DNA of 64,000 bases from Owenia fusiformis (Eukaryota; Annelida; Polychaeta; Sabellida; Oweniidae): the NCBI GenBank assembly GCA_903813345.2, contig CAIIXF020000004.1:3307525-3371524 (forward strand), read 5' to 3'. Of the stretch, positions 26,101 to 37,341 are shown piece after piece (positions within the stretch are counted from its first letter, which is position 1; every line of letters begins with the position of its first letter). Both the position numbers and the translations under genes were made by a program. Under the pieces are notes generated by a model. The model saw only the letters and a program-made list of their open reading frames with translations. It had not been told where the DNA came from and did not search any database.

Positions 26101-26788
26101 TTATATTTGAAGATTAAATAATAACTTAGCACGATTATGTTTTCCAGTCATTGATTGTAGTGATAACGCAAACTTTACTGGTGTTAAAAAAATCCAACCA
26201 CAGGGACAAGACCCTTTCAATGTGTACTGCGATGAGGGGTGCGTCTACATGGCCAGACGCTTTGACGGGAGTCTTGACTTCTACAAAGGCTGGGTAGAAT
26301 ATCAGAGAGGGTTCGGAAGCCCCGAGGGAGAACATTTCATTGGCCTGGAAAACCTTCACAAGCTAGTAACTGAAGGAAACTACAAACTCAGAGTTGATCT
26401 TACCATGTGGCCACCACAGAGTGAAACACGTCATGCTGAATACTCCATATTTGATGTGAGTGATGAAAGTGATAACTACAGACTGACAATTGGGGGTTAT
26501 AGTGGAGATGCAGGAGACTCTCTTGCTTTCCACAATGGTATGCCATTTAGTACAAAGGATCGTGATCATGATGGTCACATCCAAATAAATTGTGCTGCCA
26601 AGTTCAAAGGGGCTTGGTGGTATAATGCCTGCCACCATGCAAATCTGTTTGGTTTTTATAGTACTAATGCTCAGTGCCCTGCTCATGCTGAATGTATGTT
26701 ATGGGGCAACTGGCCAAACATAATTGGATCACCTAACAATTGGCATTATTCTTTCAAAAAGATTGACATGAAAGTTTGTCCAAAATAA
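23127..26788 (+). CDS. PAN domain plus fibrinogen-related domain protein, last two exons
   Basis: Exon 23127-23372 (acceptor ctgcag, donor gtgag, phase 1 on both sides) encodes a PAN/apple-like domain, with a C-x3-C-x6-C-x15-C cysteine pattern inside ALECARLCLSNERICKSYN. Exon 26148-26788 (acceptor tttccag, phase 1, stop TAA) encodes 212 residues of a fibrinogen C-terminal domain: CDEGCVYMARRFDGSLDFYK, GFGSPEGEHFIGL, the calcium-site-like DRDHDG, the GAWWYNACHHANLFG signature and a final disulfide-type cysteine. The phases join exactly. Such proteins are usually secreted lectins that bind acetylated sugars and act in invertebrate recognition. The first exon with the signal peptide was not found. 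The fibrinogen N-terminus is short, and the usual GGWTVIQRR is replaced by GCVYMARR with an extra cysteine. Confidence 0.8.
23588..23850 (+). mobile_element. Mariner-like terminus in the PAN/fibrinogen intron
   Basis: TATACAGGGTGGCCCAAAAA at 23588 is the same kind of terminus as at 11395 on the minus strand. The right end was not identified. Confidence 0.3.
24576..24755 (+). repeat. Dispersed repeat, copy 1 (second copy 37342-37480)
   Basis: TTTTTCAATAGTACTTTT, then TTTTTGTGCCTTCGTT, GGCAAAGTTATGAAAGTC and ATGAAATTCATTGAATATTG. The same blocks in the same order occur at 37342-37480. Unknown family, noncoding. Confidence 0.55.
25030..25175. repeat. Cluster of short direct and inverted GGACA/TGTCC repeats
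   Basis: GGACAAAACAGGACAT occurs twice in a row and is followed by TGTCCGATGATGTCCGTC and CGGACAGTGTCCGACA. Open frames across it on both strands look like by-products of this composition. Confidence 0.4.
25640..25780. repeat. Three 25-bp tandem repeats followed by a hairpin
   Basis: TTTAACATGTGACTTAACTACAGC-type units repeat three times (25647-25710). Then comes an inverted repeat of about 27 bp per arm (ATACAATTGACTTTAAACAT with the complement of ATGCAGGTTTACAGTCAATTG), 25711-25780. It lies in the PAN/fibrinogen intron. Confidence 0.5.
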
Positions 26789-27284
26789 GAGTATCATTGA
26801 TTCTAATGCCATGCACAAGATATACAGAGGTCTTAAATTGGGGCTAATGTGGGGGGATATAATGGATGATAAATGACTTAGACAGGCTCAGTAACTGCGT
26901 CAACATTCGAAAACAAAATTCTTTAATTTTCAAAATAATTTGTAGGGTGGTTACTCAGATTTTAACGCATTTATTTTGAGTACATCTCGAATCCATTCTC
27001 AATAGAAATAAGTATTCAAGATGTTCGAGATGATGGAAGTACCTAAATATATCATAGTCCTTAAAAACTTTCTTTGGGAACAATGTATTGAAAGCATATT
27101 CTAAATGATTTTTTGAACGCTTTCTACAGGTGTCATTTTTTGTAATTGACAACCCAAAAATCTTTTTACATTTCTAAATTGATAGGTTTCTTGGAATACA
27201 ACATAACTGTTAACGATAACACATTCTCAAGTTACATTCTCGACTAACCCCCCTAAAGGTCTGTTATATGTCATTTATACCTTA

Positions 27285-27730
27285 GACCTAATGTCAAGTG
27301 TATTGAAGGTATATTACAAAGCCATTCTTTGATTAGACCTTAGACCTAAGGTCATGTAAATCACGAAACGGTAAATTGACGAGACCTTAGGCCTAAGGTC
27401 GAGTGTATAAGGACACCAATCATTGATGAGACCTTAGGCTTAAGGTCTTGTAAATCACGAAACGGTATATCGACGAAACCTTAGCCCTAAGGTTGAGTGT
27501 ATTAAGGAACCATGTATTAATGACACCTTAGGCCTAAGGTCATTTAATAATATTTGATGTATCGAAGAGACTTAAGGTCGGGTGCATAAGGAACCATTCA
27601 TAAGTGAGACCTTAGGCCTAAGGTCATATAAATCATAAAACTGTTTATCGACGAAACATTAGGAAGAATATTAGGGTCTAGCATGTTGCTGGCGAAGACA
27701 TTGGGCCTAAGGTCTGCAATTATTGTTTTA
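27285..27730. repeat. Array of the palindrome GACCTTAGGCCTAAGGTC
   Basis: The 18-bp self-complementary motif, with small changes, occurs about nine or ten times, roughly every 55-60 bases. Two spacers alternate: one near ATGTAAATCACGAAACGGTA, the other near GAGTGTATAAGGAACCATTC. The true unit is therefore a dimer of about 115 bases with two palindromes. No ORF crosses it. Confidence 0.7.
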
Positions 27731-27829
27731 AAGTATTGAAATTCACGATAGCGTTTATCATTGACAATACCTGAGCCCTAATGTCGAACATATTGGAGTT
27801 AAGTATTGATGACTCCTTACCTAAATAAT

Positions 27830-30440
27830 TAGTATTCCGTACAATGGCTACGTTCGGTATAAAACATTTGAACTTTTAATCAAGATTTGCATAAAAAATG
27901 GCATTTAGCCAGAAAAAAAACAAATGCAGAATATAAATTGCATTACATTTAATTCATGAAATTCCCTACCTATACACACACTGCAATCATTAAGCACTTT
28001 AGAAATGTAATAATTGGGCTATTTTTGAGGCATTTAAAAACCATCCCAAAACAAAACAAATAAATTGCTAATTGGAATTCCCTACTAAATTATTGCATAG
28101 TCCATTCTACGAGGCACTTATTTCTGGCGATTTTCAGTAGACCGTTGAACTTCTTCAATGTTGACAGTAACTGCACTCACTTATACATATTGTATTTCCA
28201 TTTACCCCTTGACATACCTTTTTTGTCATCTTGCGCAGACGACCTGCAAAAACACATCAACTCATATAATGAAATAAAAGTTCTCAATTAACATTAAATA
28301 CTCAAATGCTTTGAAAAGGTCATCACATACGAAGGGTGTAATTAATTGAGAAAAGAACCATAACTTTTTAGGATTTGCTTTAAGATTTGCTTGTATTGCT
28401 ATTTTACCTAATAAAATCTACAGGTGGAATACTGCATACCCGTATTGTTTGATTAGTTAACTCTAACATATAGTAATTTGAGAGATGCCTATATGACGTC
28501 ATTACCAGAACCCTGCTGGAGCACACGACTATAATGTTTAACATTATAGTACAGGGTGTCCCGAAAGCATGCCCCCCCCCCTTAGGCAGACATATTCCAG
28601 TGTCCTCATAGTATGTGTCATATATCATTTTAAAGCTTATCCAAAGTTACATTGATTCGCCAAGTATCATGATTTAACTCCCAAATGGGAAAAAGTTTTT
28701 GTTGTTGATTTTTTCCATAATCCTCAATTAGGATTGAAGCCGCTAAACGAAAGCAAGCACTTTTCAATACAGCGTAGCGATTTATGTAGTTTTGTCCTAA
28801 CACTTTCCTAAACGAGTTGAAAAGCAGATTCTCCTTGTCGCATCTGACCTGTGAATCTATAGTGCAGAGCGAGGGTCCTGTAACATTATTTGTATGAAGG
28901 CTCCCAAGGAGTGGGTTGTAAAGCCGCTTTCGTTACTTCTATCCAATTATAGAACAGTCTGAACATATAGAAATATTAATTTTACTGCTGTCTGATTCAA
29001 GGCTTTCGACTCGCATCTAGTCTATTTTCACTTTGGAATGTCAATTTTTCTGTTGTTTGACAGTCAGTTCGGAGCTCAAAATAGACACTTTTAAGCATTT
29101 TATTTGTTTATTTTGTCCATCTTTTAATACCTGACAGGCACATTTGATATCGTGTATGGTCTAAGGCTATACATGTTCTCCGTATTTTGTATCAAATTAC
29201 ATCGTCTAGCACGTAGCCACTGTGACCCTCCCATTCACCCCCCGTCTACTTGACTATATACCTTCTCACACATAGTTTTAAGATATCAATAATGCCCCCC
29301 TCAGTGAATCCATTAAAAATAGAAAGTAACATGGTCAATGTTCGATGTTTAACCTTGTTTTCATGACGACTGAACATCGGTCGACAATGATGTAGGAGAT
29401 TACAATTACAAATGTCAGTGAGTCAACTCGTGATTTTTCAAGACATTGCCTTTTATCACGACGAATCGCCTAAAAACTGCGTATTCCTTTCAATGTGAGC
29501 ATTATATTTTTTAATTTTAGAGATGTAAGGTAAAACTTCGTTAAAAAATCAATCTACCCACTATTATTCGATCTCCAAAAACCGGGGAAAAAATCGTTCG
29601 AATTTTCAAGGGATTTCATGTATTTCCATTGCTCTATTTTCGTCTGTAATCATAGACAAATCCAGTACCATAATTATAAATCAAAATGAAACGGTATACT
29701 CGCCAGACTATATGATAAACAGTTTCGAGCATTGATGATTTTTTAAAACGATATGATCTAAATACACTTCGTGACCATCATATTAGTTGGAGTAAGCTGA
29801 TTAGTTGGAGATTACCAAAAACGTCAATCACATCAAACTATGTGAACGACGTCAAGTATTAACAATTCACGTTTCGTGCATCTCCATTAAGGTTCACGGT
29901 CCTGATATCCAGCAGTACGTATTACATAAGAAAATGATTTACATATATCATTACTTTTCATTGAGTTGGAGATTACAATCGAAATAAAAACTTTCAAATT
30001 ATTCGCTTCAACTCAGACTTGTAAGAATTTTAAACTTGTTGTTGTCTTTCAAACCGCATATCCTCATTCACATCATTTGAAAAGGAGGAATTTATTTGAA
30101 AACATGGATTTTCTTGATTATTCTTTAAGAACTACCCTGTAATATAATCAGTAAATATTGATGAACATACGAATTCTTCATTTAGAAGTATTTTGTTAAC
30201 CAGTATTCTGCAATGCATTCCAACTTTAAACAATACATCCTATATACGCATCCTAAACTCAAGGCAACCATCACACGAATTCTAATATTAGTAATAAACG
30301 GAGTAATAGCGTAATGGTTTAAATAAAACGTCACTAAAAATAACAAAATGAAATTTGGATCATAACAATTTATGGTACGTTTTTCTGTATGTTTGATTTA
30401 TAAGTCAATCTTTATCATAAAATTACTAGCTAGACCATAT
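27830..30440. other. Gene-free stretch between the PAN/fibrinogen and GH16 genes
   Basis: The two flanking genes converge on it. It holds a mariner-like terminus TACAGGGTGTCCCGAAAG at 28550 followed by a C run, and an AATAAA on the minus strand at 30091-30096 that could serve the GH16 gene about 350 bases after its stop. Nothing else was recognised. Confidence 0.4.
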
Positions 30441-30443
30441 ATG

Positions 30444-33400
30444 TTACAATGTTCTCTGCCAAACTTTAATGGAATCTATTTGCATGGCGGAGTTTTCTCC
30501 TTCCCATGTAGGGAACCAGTCGTTGACGGCATTGTAAAAACGAACATCTGCATCACTGTCGCCATTGTTCCATGGTTTATTATGGATACCTCCATTGACT
30601 ATCACACCATCGGGGAAATATCCATTAGTCCCTCCCACTGCAACGTTCAGTATCATGTGGAACTAAAATGAAAAACATTATGTTGTAATAAGATAATAAG
30701 GGGTGTTTATTATGGATACCTCCATTGACTATCACACCATCGGGGAAATATCCATTAGTCCCTCCCACTGCAACGTTCAGTATCATGTGGAACTTAAATG
30801 AAAAACATTATGTTGTAATAAGATAATAAGGGGTGTTTATTATGGATACCTCCATTGACTATCACACCATCGGGGAAATATCCATTAGTCCCTCCCACTG
30901 CAACGTTCAGTATCATGTGGAACTTAAATGAAAAACATTATGTTGTAATAAGATAATAAGGGGTGTTTATTATGGATACCTCCATTGACTATCACACCAT
31001 CGGGGAAATATCCATTAGTCCCTCCCACTGCAACGTTCAGTATCATGTGGAACTTAAATGAAAACCATTATGTTGTAATAAGATAATAAGGGGTGTTTAT
31101 TATGGATACCTCCATTGACTATCACACCATCGGGGAAATATCCATTAGTCCCTCCCACTGCAACGTTCAGTATCATGTGGATCTAAATGAAAAACATTAT
31201 GTTGTAATAAGATAATAAGGGGTGTTTATTATGGATACCTCCATTGACTATCACACCATCGGGGAAATATCCATTAGTCCCTCCCACTGCAACGTTCAGT
31301 ATCATGTGGAACTGAAATTGAAACATTAAAATGTAAAAGAAAGCCATTCGAACCAGGAGCTAACATTGGCGGTGTCATTTACAGAAACCTTCGCTTTTCA
31401 ATTGTTCTTTAACTATATTAGTAATTAGATAATACAGATTAATAGAGATCAACAACATATTTCGGATTTTCAACTTTATGAATGTTCTGTTGATCAATCC
31501 CACATATGGATGCATTTTCGCAATCAAAACTATTAGAGGTTCTCAATAAATTGACTTTCCTGTGAAGATATGAAGAACTCTACCTTTGATGACGTTTACA
31601 AACTCATTACAAATACAATTTTTCGTGATCGCTTAAACCTACATGTTGATCAAAAGGCGCCATGTTGGTTCCAGATGCCCATGGATTTGTTGTCGTTGAC
31701 CACCATCCGCCATTTTGTCGCCCGTATTCCCAAAATCCTTGCCAGCCAGGGTTCTGATCAATTGGAGGGTTGGGCACTTGGAGTAAGGTGCTATTGTCTA
31801 TGGTAAATCTAAACAAGACATTGACATCACGCAATTAAACCAAAGAGAAAAGAAATAAGAGATGAGATATTTTTCGATGAATTCCCAAATATTAAACGAC
31901 GAGTTTCACTACACCAAGTGCTGATTTTTATCAAAAAGTAATTTAAATACACGCATTTCGTCATACTATCAACTTTTGCACCCCATATGATTTTTTGAAA
32001 AGGCATGTTGAATTTTATGTATTTTATCTTTACTTGTCGTAAATTTTAAACTTAAAATTATTGTGTTTTGCAAGCAATAAAATAAATACAAACCTCATTC
32101 CATTTGTGTCCCATTCCATCCCATATGTATGGAAGAAATCCCCATAGTTGTTCTGAGTATTCGTCCTAAAAATAAGGAAGTTGTTCAAAGCAAGAAGTTT
32201 AACGTCATTACCGTTTCGGTAAAGCGATTTACATTTACCGGAAATGAGAATCACGTTTAACTCTTTCTATATGTTTTTCACCAATACATAATATATAAAT
32301 ACTCTTTTAACATTTTTCTTTAGTATCTCTGTCATGTAATCATTTTATTATTTGTAATCCGATGGATTGGCAATCCATACTAAACTCTAACCTAGTACGG
32401 TGCCCGCAATATTAGAAATAAAGTGAATGCATGTATCATTTAATATATCTTATTTTTATTGGATTATATTAAGATTCAAGTTAAGCTCGTGGCATACGCG
32501 AGCCCAAATTTTCTTAAAGAATTGTTTCGAATTTCACAAAAATGATGAAACTCCTTTTAAGATTGAGCTTGAAGCTTCAAATAAAAAGCATTTTAAAGCT
32601 CTTTTTGTGTTCCATCTAATGATTCTGTTTATTGGTTATGGGGAGGGGGTGCGTTCTTACCCATCGCACCCCCCCCCCCTCCGGCTACGCCCATGTAAGT
32701 GTTACTTACTGTGAACCACTTGTGAGCCATGATTTGTTGTCATCCCATTGTGGACCCCAATGCAAAGTTGCGCCTGCGTGGTCTATTCCTATACTGTTCA
32801 TGTCAGTTGTTAGGAGGTCTCGGTTCCCTTGTTATAGAAAGAAAACAAATCATGCTACACAGTTTGTAACCCAACTGAAACTCGTCGGCATAGTATATGT
32901 AGTGCTCTAGGTATTGAAAGTACCTTTAAATTGAACATGCGATTGCTTGGGAGATTGTATTTCGGTGACCGCGCGAGCTGGCTATAGCAATATGATGACA
33001 TATATTATGTTTAGGGATTGCTCAATCCAAGAGATCACACGTACATGGTTCCTTGATCTGAACGTTCTGTCACATTTCAGCAAAGTACAAACAGATACCT
33101 ATTCTAATAATGACTCACCTCTTGCTTCTACAAGATCAATTTCCCCAGACCTCGGCCATCCTCCGTATACCAAGTATTCAGGAAGAAACCATATTGCTAA
33201 AACAGAAAGCAACGTGATATTTTAGCAAGACCCGACTCCCGATTTGCATCAAACATATGGCATTGTGTTTATCAATATTTCTTATCTTAGACAATCTCTG
33301 AATTGTGGGTTATTTCGTCCTCTATTATCCACAGTAAAATGTGTTTGAATTTCGAAAAATCGCATATCAGTAACCCTCATTAAATGAATAACATAGGATC

Positions 33401-36400
33401 TTTGATCTGTGTTCAACTTTTTGTTGTTTCCCGACATACCATAAGGCTCCCATAAGTGAATGGTTATTTTCTTATTCATATTATTACTTATTCTCATCTT
33501 ATCAACCTCTTAACCTAAATGGCTCACAATGCATCAAGCCAAGCGATTTAATTAAAATTGTTGCAATTTTTTATTTATAACTCTATGAAAGCACAGATTC
33601 AGTTCAGTTCAGTGTCTTTATTTCCTCCACATAGGTGAAGATTTAAACATTACATATAATTACAGACAATTCACATTAACAGATTATTTACATTTGTACA
33701 TATGGTTACATATAGATTTACATTTAGAGTTTTTACATTTCTGTTTGTTTAATAACTGTTTTCACCATTAGATCAATGTAATATGCACTATTCAATAGGA
33801 ACTGTTCAATTGTACCATCTTGGCAATTTTGAAGTACATCAGTAGTGCTTCCTAATAACGTTTCTACAATAATATCTTCAGAAGTGTTCAATAATTGAAC
33901 TGATAAATCAATAGGTAGTATATTAACAATGCTCTAGTATTAACTTGTTACCGATAATAATTTATTGTGTTCTATGTTTTATGTTACCTGGCCATAACCA
34001 GTCACCGACGGGCATCTTCGCAACGACTTCTACTTTTCCAAACTGAAAGTTAAATCGTCTCTTGCTGCGTAATCTGGCAGATGCCACAGGAGGAGTTATC
34101 CCGAACCAGCCTTCCCTTAAGCATCCGTTGTTGTCCTTCTGTGTACATTGTTCATACATAGCTAGAATTATTTTATATCTAATATATCTTTCATATGATA
34201 TACGAGGGGTGATCAATAAGTAATGGACGCTTTTTTACACATATACTTTTGTAACGACCCTTGATAGCAAGTTGCTACTACGGTCCAGTTGCATTGGCTT
34301 AAGCCTTTATAGCTTAGTCGGTAGAGCATCAGTCTTTGGATCCAAGGGTCCTAGGTTCGGTTCCCACGCGGGGCATTGAATTTAGCACACTTGCTTTCTA
34401 TTTCTTTATCTGGCTTGTTATATAATGCTCGTCAGTTAGTCATTCCCCTGGGGCGCCCTCGTGTCATTACACTTTTTATAGATAAAAAACGTCTGTGTAA
34501 AAAGCGTCCATTACTCATTTATCACCCCTCGTATAACATATGGAGGTAATCAAACAAAGATGAGTGGTGGATGGGTGGACAGTCATTATGAAACACCTTG
34601 TATTATGTTAATTAAGAGGTAAGGAATTTTAATTTTCGTAATTTTGTAATCGCGTACCTATTAAGTCCAATGTACCACCATACAGGAAGTCAACTCCAAA
34701 CGGCTGACCAGTTAAAGGATTTATGTTGTTTTCCAATAGAGTCTAAAATGAGATATTTTGTTAAGGAATATAAAACACATTACTATACGAGGGGTGATCA
34801 GGAATTTCTCGACCGATGGCTCTATTTTTGACATTTTTTATCCTTTCTTACTGATTTTTTCACATAATATAACCCAAATATATAGGATCACATCATGAAA
34901 ATTTCATTGTTCTTTGGCATCATTATCCAATTATTTTTGTTACCATGGTAACTGGTGACGCGGCAAGGTGGAGCTCAGAAAAAATACCAAACTTGAAAAA
35001 CAACAGTAATTTTATATGATGTTTGGACACTGTATTCATTGCTGAATATGTGACATACCATATAGGTTGTATTATTTCATTAAGTATATTCATTAATGTA
35101 CATCTATTAGTAACTGTCATTATTCTCCCATCAATTCTTATCCTTCAAAGTAGTTACCAGTACTTTGTAAGTATTTGTTATGCCTTTTCAGCCAGTCCTG
35201 AAAGACGTGATACAGACTGTCTTTGCCTACTTTGTAACATTGGTGCGTGAATTCCTGAATGATCTCATTACTGTCCTCAAAGTTGATACCTCATAATTTG
35301 GTCTTCACTGTTGGGAATAGATAAAAATCACAGCCAGCTAAGTCTGGGGAATATTGTGCCTGTGGTACACGGCCACAGCCGATGGAAACAATTACACTTT
35401 GTAGGCAAAGACGGTCTATATCACGTCTTTCAGGAATGGTAGAAAAGGCATAACAAATGCTTACAAAATGCTGGTAACTACTTTTGAGGATTAGAATTGA
35501 TAGAAGAATAATGACAGTTACTATGAACATTAATGAATATACTTAATGATATAATACAACGTATTTCATGTCAGTATGTTTGTAACATACTCAGCAATGA
35601 ATACAGTGTCAAAAAATGGCATATTAAACTACTGTTGATTTTTCAAATTTGGTATTTTTTCTGAGATCCACCTTGTCGCGTCACCGGTTACCATGGTAAC
35701 AAAAATAGAAGGATAATGATTTCATAGAACAGTGAAATCTTCATGGTGTGATCCTATATATTTGAGTTATATTGTGTGAAAAAATCACTTAGAAAGGATA
35801 AAAAATGGCAAAAATAGAGCCAACGGTCCAGAAATTCCTGATCACCCCTCGTATATAGGTAAATTTGACAGCTACAGTATCTTAAAGACAACTGTCATAA
35901 TGTTGCAGATACAACACTGTATGACATACTAGATGTATAATTAATGTATGTATAATCCATGTATGATTAAGCAGGTGCTTGTTTTGACTCCACCATTCTA
36001 ATTCTCATACAAAAAAATCAACTTGGAGCATTAACTATAATACTTACTGGTCTAATGTAGAGAAGCCCATTCTTAACATAGCTGTTTTCAGTATCATCAG
36101 TGTAAACTTGGAATTCGCCATTCTAGAAGCAAATATGAAGAAATATGAAGAGATAAGTAAACAATTTAAGTATTTGTATTGATCATTCGTAAACCGAGCA
36201 AAATTGCTTTTAATGAGGAATTTCAAATATCAGAAATGAGACACATATTTGAGTCTAACTTTTGACACTGGCCATGAGAAAAAAGCGTAAGATTCCCAAC
36301 ACTAATCGAATAAACATACAGGGTGAGTTAAAATGGTTGCTAGTACCCCAAAAGGTATTGAATTGAAATGTTTTAAATTGACTTACCCCACCACCCCAGC

Positions 36401-36527
36401 AGGTCACCTCGTGCACCCAGTTGTTGAAGTCCAAAATATCAAAATTATCTTCGAACACGAGACTATAATTTTGACAATATGCTCCCTTTGAAATCAACAG
36501 AATCAACGAGGTCACTAAAATTAACAT
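30444..36527 (-). CDS. GH16 beta-1,3-glucan-binding protein / Gram-negative-binding-protein-like, complete
   Basis: Nine exons on the minus strand: 36527-36387, 36122-36048, 34742-34658, 34161-33988, 33196-33119, 32827-32710, 32165-32094, 31808-31643, 30662-30444. All junctions are GT-AG and all phases agree, giving 375 residues. Residues 1-19 are a signal peptide (MLILVTSLILLISKGAYCQ). A glycosyl hydrolase family 16 domain follows directly: DNFDILDFNNWVHEVTCWGG, CLREGWFGITPPVASARLRS, FGKVEVVAKMPVGDWLWP, the catalytic-type GEIDLVEARG, LHWGPQWDDNKSW, YGMEWD, MAPFDQHFHMILNVAVGG and a final DSIKVWQRTL. There is no N-terminal CBM39 domain. Family members bind or cleave beta-1,3-glucan outside the cell, in innate recognition or digestion. 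Both glutamates of E-I-D-x-x-E are present, so enzyme activity is possible. Confidence 0.9.
30663..31313 (-). repeat. Tandem copies (about 130 bp) of the last GH16 exon's acceptor and 5' part
   Basis: Five extra copies lie just upstream (gene sense) of the true last exon. Their exon-start points on the minus strand are 31311, 31182, 31052, 30922 and 30792, against the real one at 30662: spacings 129, 130, 130, 130, 130. Each unit holds intron sequence, an acceptor AG, and the first roughly 88 coding bases (FHMILNVAVGGTNGYFP... to GGIHNK), then switches back to intron sequence. Copies are almost identical. One has lost the first codon (ATCCAC for TTCCAC) and the outermost has the best pyrimidine tract (tttcaatttcag). 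Near-identity suggests recent unequal exchange. Confidence 0.9.
32640..32700. mobile_element. Fragment of the poly-G/poly-C hAT-like family
   Basis: GGGAGGGGGTGCGTTC, then CCATCGCACCCCCC and CCGGCTACGCCCATG. Same family as 18826-19027, inside a GH16 intron next to the 32710 exon end. Confidence 0.45.
33594..33945 (-). mobile_element. 3' end of a 5'-truncated LINE in a GH16 intron
   Basis: On the minus strand, an open frame of about 65 codons (VQLLNTSEDIIVETLLGSTT to VKTVIKQTEM) ends at 33733. A 3' UTR of about 120 bases follows, with GGAAATAAAGACACTGAACT and a GAACT repeat tail (33597-33613). Short repeat tails and this terminal-helix type are typical of invertebrate LINE 3' ends. It begins only about 40 bases from the exon at 33988. 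Confidence 0.6.
34199..34535. mobile_element. Mariner-type MITE carrying a SINE
   Basis: Ends TACGAGGGGTGATCAATAAG at 34201 and the complement of CATTTATCACCCCTCGTA at 34533 are inverted, about 38 bp with few mismatches, between TA dinucleotides. The centre (34301-34480) is a tRNA-derived SINE, so only about 150 bases belong to the MITE itself. The same TACGAGGGGTGATCA end is used by the element at 34786-35853. Confidence 0.7.
34301..34480 (+). mobile_element. tRNA-derived SINE, copy 2 (tRNA-Lys/Gln-like head)
   Basis: The head AGCTTAGTCGGTAGAGCATC (box A) and TAGGTTCGGTTCCC (box B) resembles a lysine or glutamine tRNA, but the anticodon stem is mismatched (TCAGT opposite TCCAA). The body GGGGCATTGAATTTAGCA onwards matches the copy at 10643-10812. 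It lies inside a MITE. Confidence 0.7.
34786..35853 (-). mobile_element. Palindromic mariner remnant with transposase C-terminus
   Basis: TIRs TACGAGGGGTGATCAGGAAT and its complement stand between TA target sites (34784-34785, 35854-35855). On the minus strand near 35400-35290, QAQYSPDLAGCDFYLFP matches the well-known YSPDLAPCDF block holding the last catalytic Asp of mariner transposases. After a break, FEDSNEIIQEF and DWLKRHNKYLQSTGNYFEG follow, the usual C-terminus (35255-35125). The other half (35410-35853) is an inverted, slightly diverged copy of the same 3' half, so the element is a hairpin of two 3' ends with the transposase N-terminus lost. It sits in a GH16 intron. Confidence 0.8.
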
Positions 36528-37124
36528 GCTGAAGGTGTGATCCGCGACACTTTATTCAAAGGATCACAATCTACATATTTGGTATTGACCCATTATTTTT
36601 CAAACGTTTATTTTACTGCAGTCATAAATTGGTTATGGCAGATACACCTGTTTGCCTCACACGAAATGCATTATTAGAAACACGAATCAAATCGTAACAA
36701 AATCAAGGATAGCGTGAAGTGAGGGAGCACCGATGTACCGGAACCGAAGATTGCCGAGCAAAATTCCGAATATCTTCGGCCATCTTCGTTGAAGTCCAAT
36801 GAAAATCGTTTATTCGGGTTGACCTCCTCGGTTTACATGCATAAATACTGATTCAGACACAGCACTTTTACTCTTTCTTTGATCCGAATTGAAAGCAGTT
36901 TATAATCATGTCATATATTATTAACAGTGGCGTAGGAACAATGTACGCCAACATGCTAATGCGTAGTGTTGAAAACTGAGAATAAAAAAGCTTAAAGCAG
37001 CAGAGTGGACTGCCGAGTCGTATCCAATGATCCTGGGCCTATCGTAAAATGAAAGCTTTGAATCCTCGGGGGTTCACTCTAAATAATTTGGGTAGTCATG
37101 TGCAGCAGGGGCAAATTAGTGTTT

Positions 37125-37255
37125 CGTTGCTTTCGCCTGTTTCGCCGTTTCAAGCATTTCAATCAATTCGCCTAAACTGTTTTCACATTCTCTTTCATTT
37201 CAATCATTTCAAGCATTTCGGCCTTTTCGCCCCCCGTTTCAAGCATTTCGCCTGC
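37125..37255. repeat. Cryptically simple TTTCAAGCATTTCGCC-rich stretch
   Basis: TTTCAAGCATTTC occurs three times and TTCGCC six times in about 130 bases without a fixed period. No coding features. Confidence 0.4.
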
Positions 37256-37341
37256 CAGTCATATTTTTTCATTGTGAATACATTGTTTGTGATTTCGAGC
37301 TCACTTAAGAATGTTTTCTGGACGCCATGTGATATGCTCCA

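Noticed and set aside
34301-34375. Functional tRNA gene
   Set aside because: The anticodon stem is mismatched, and the head is followed by a body shared with 10643-10812, so it is a SINE.
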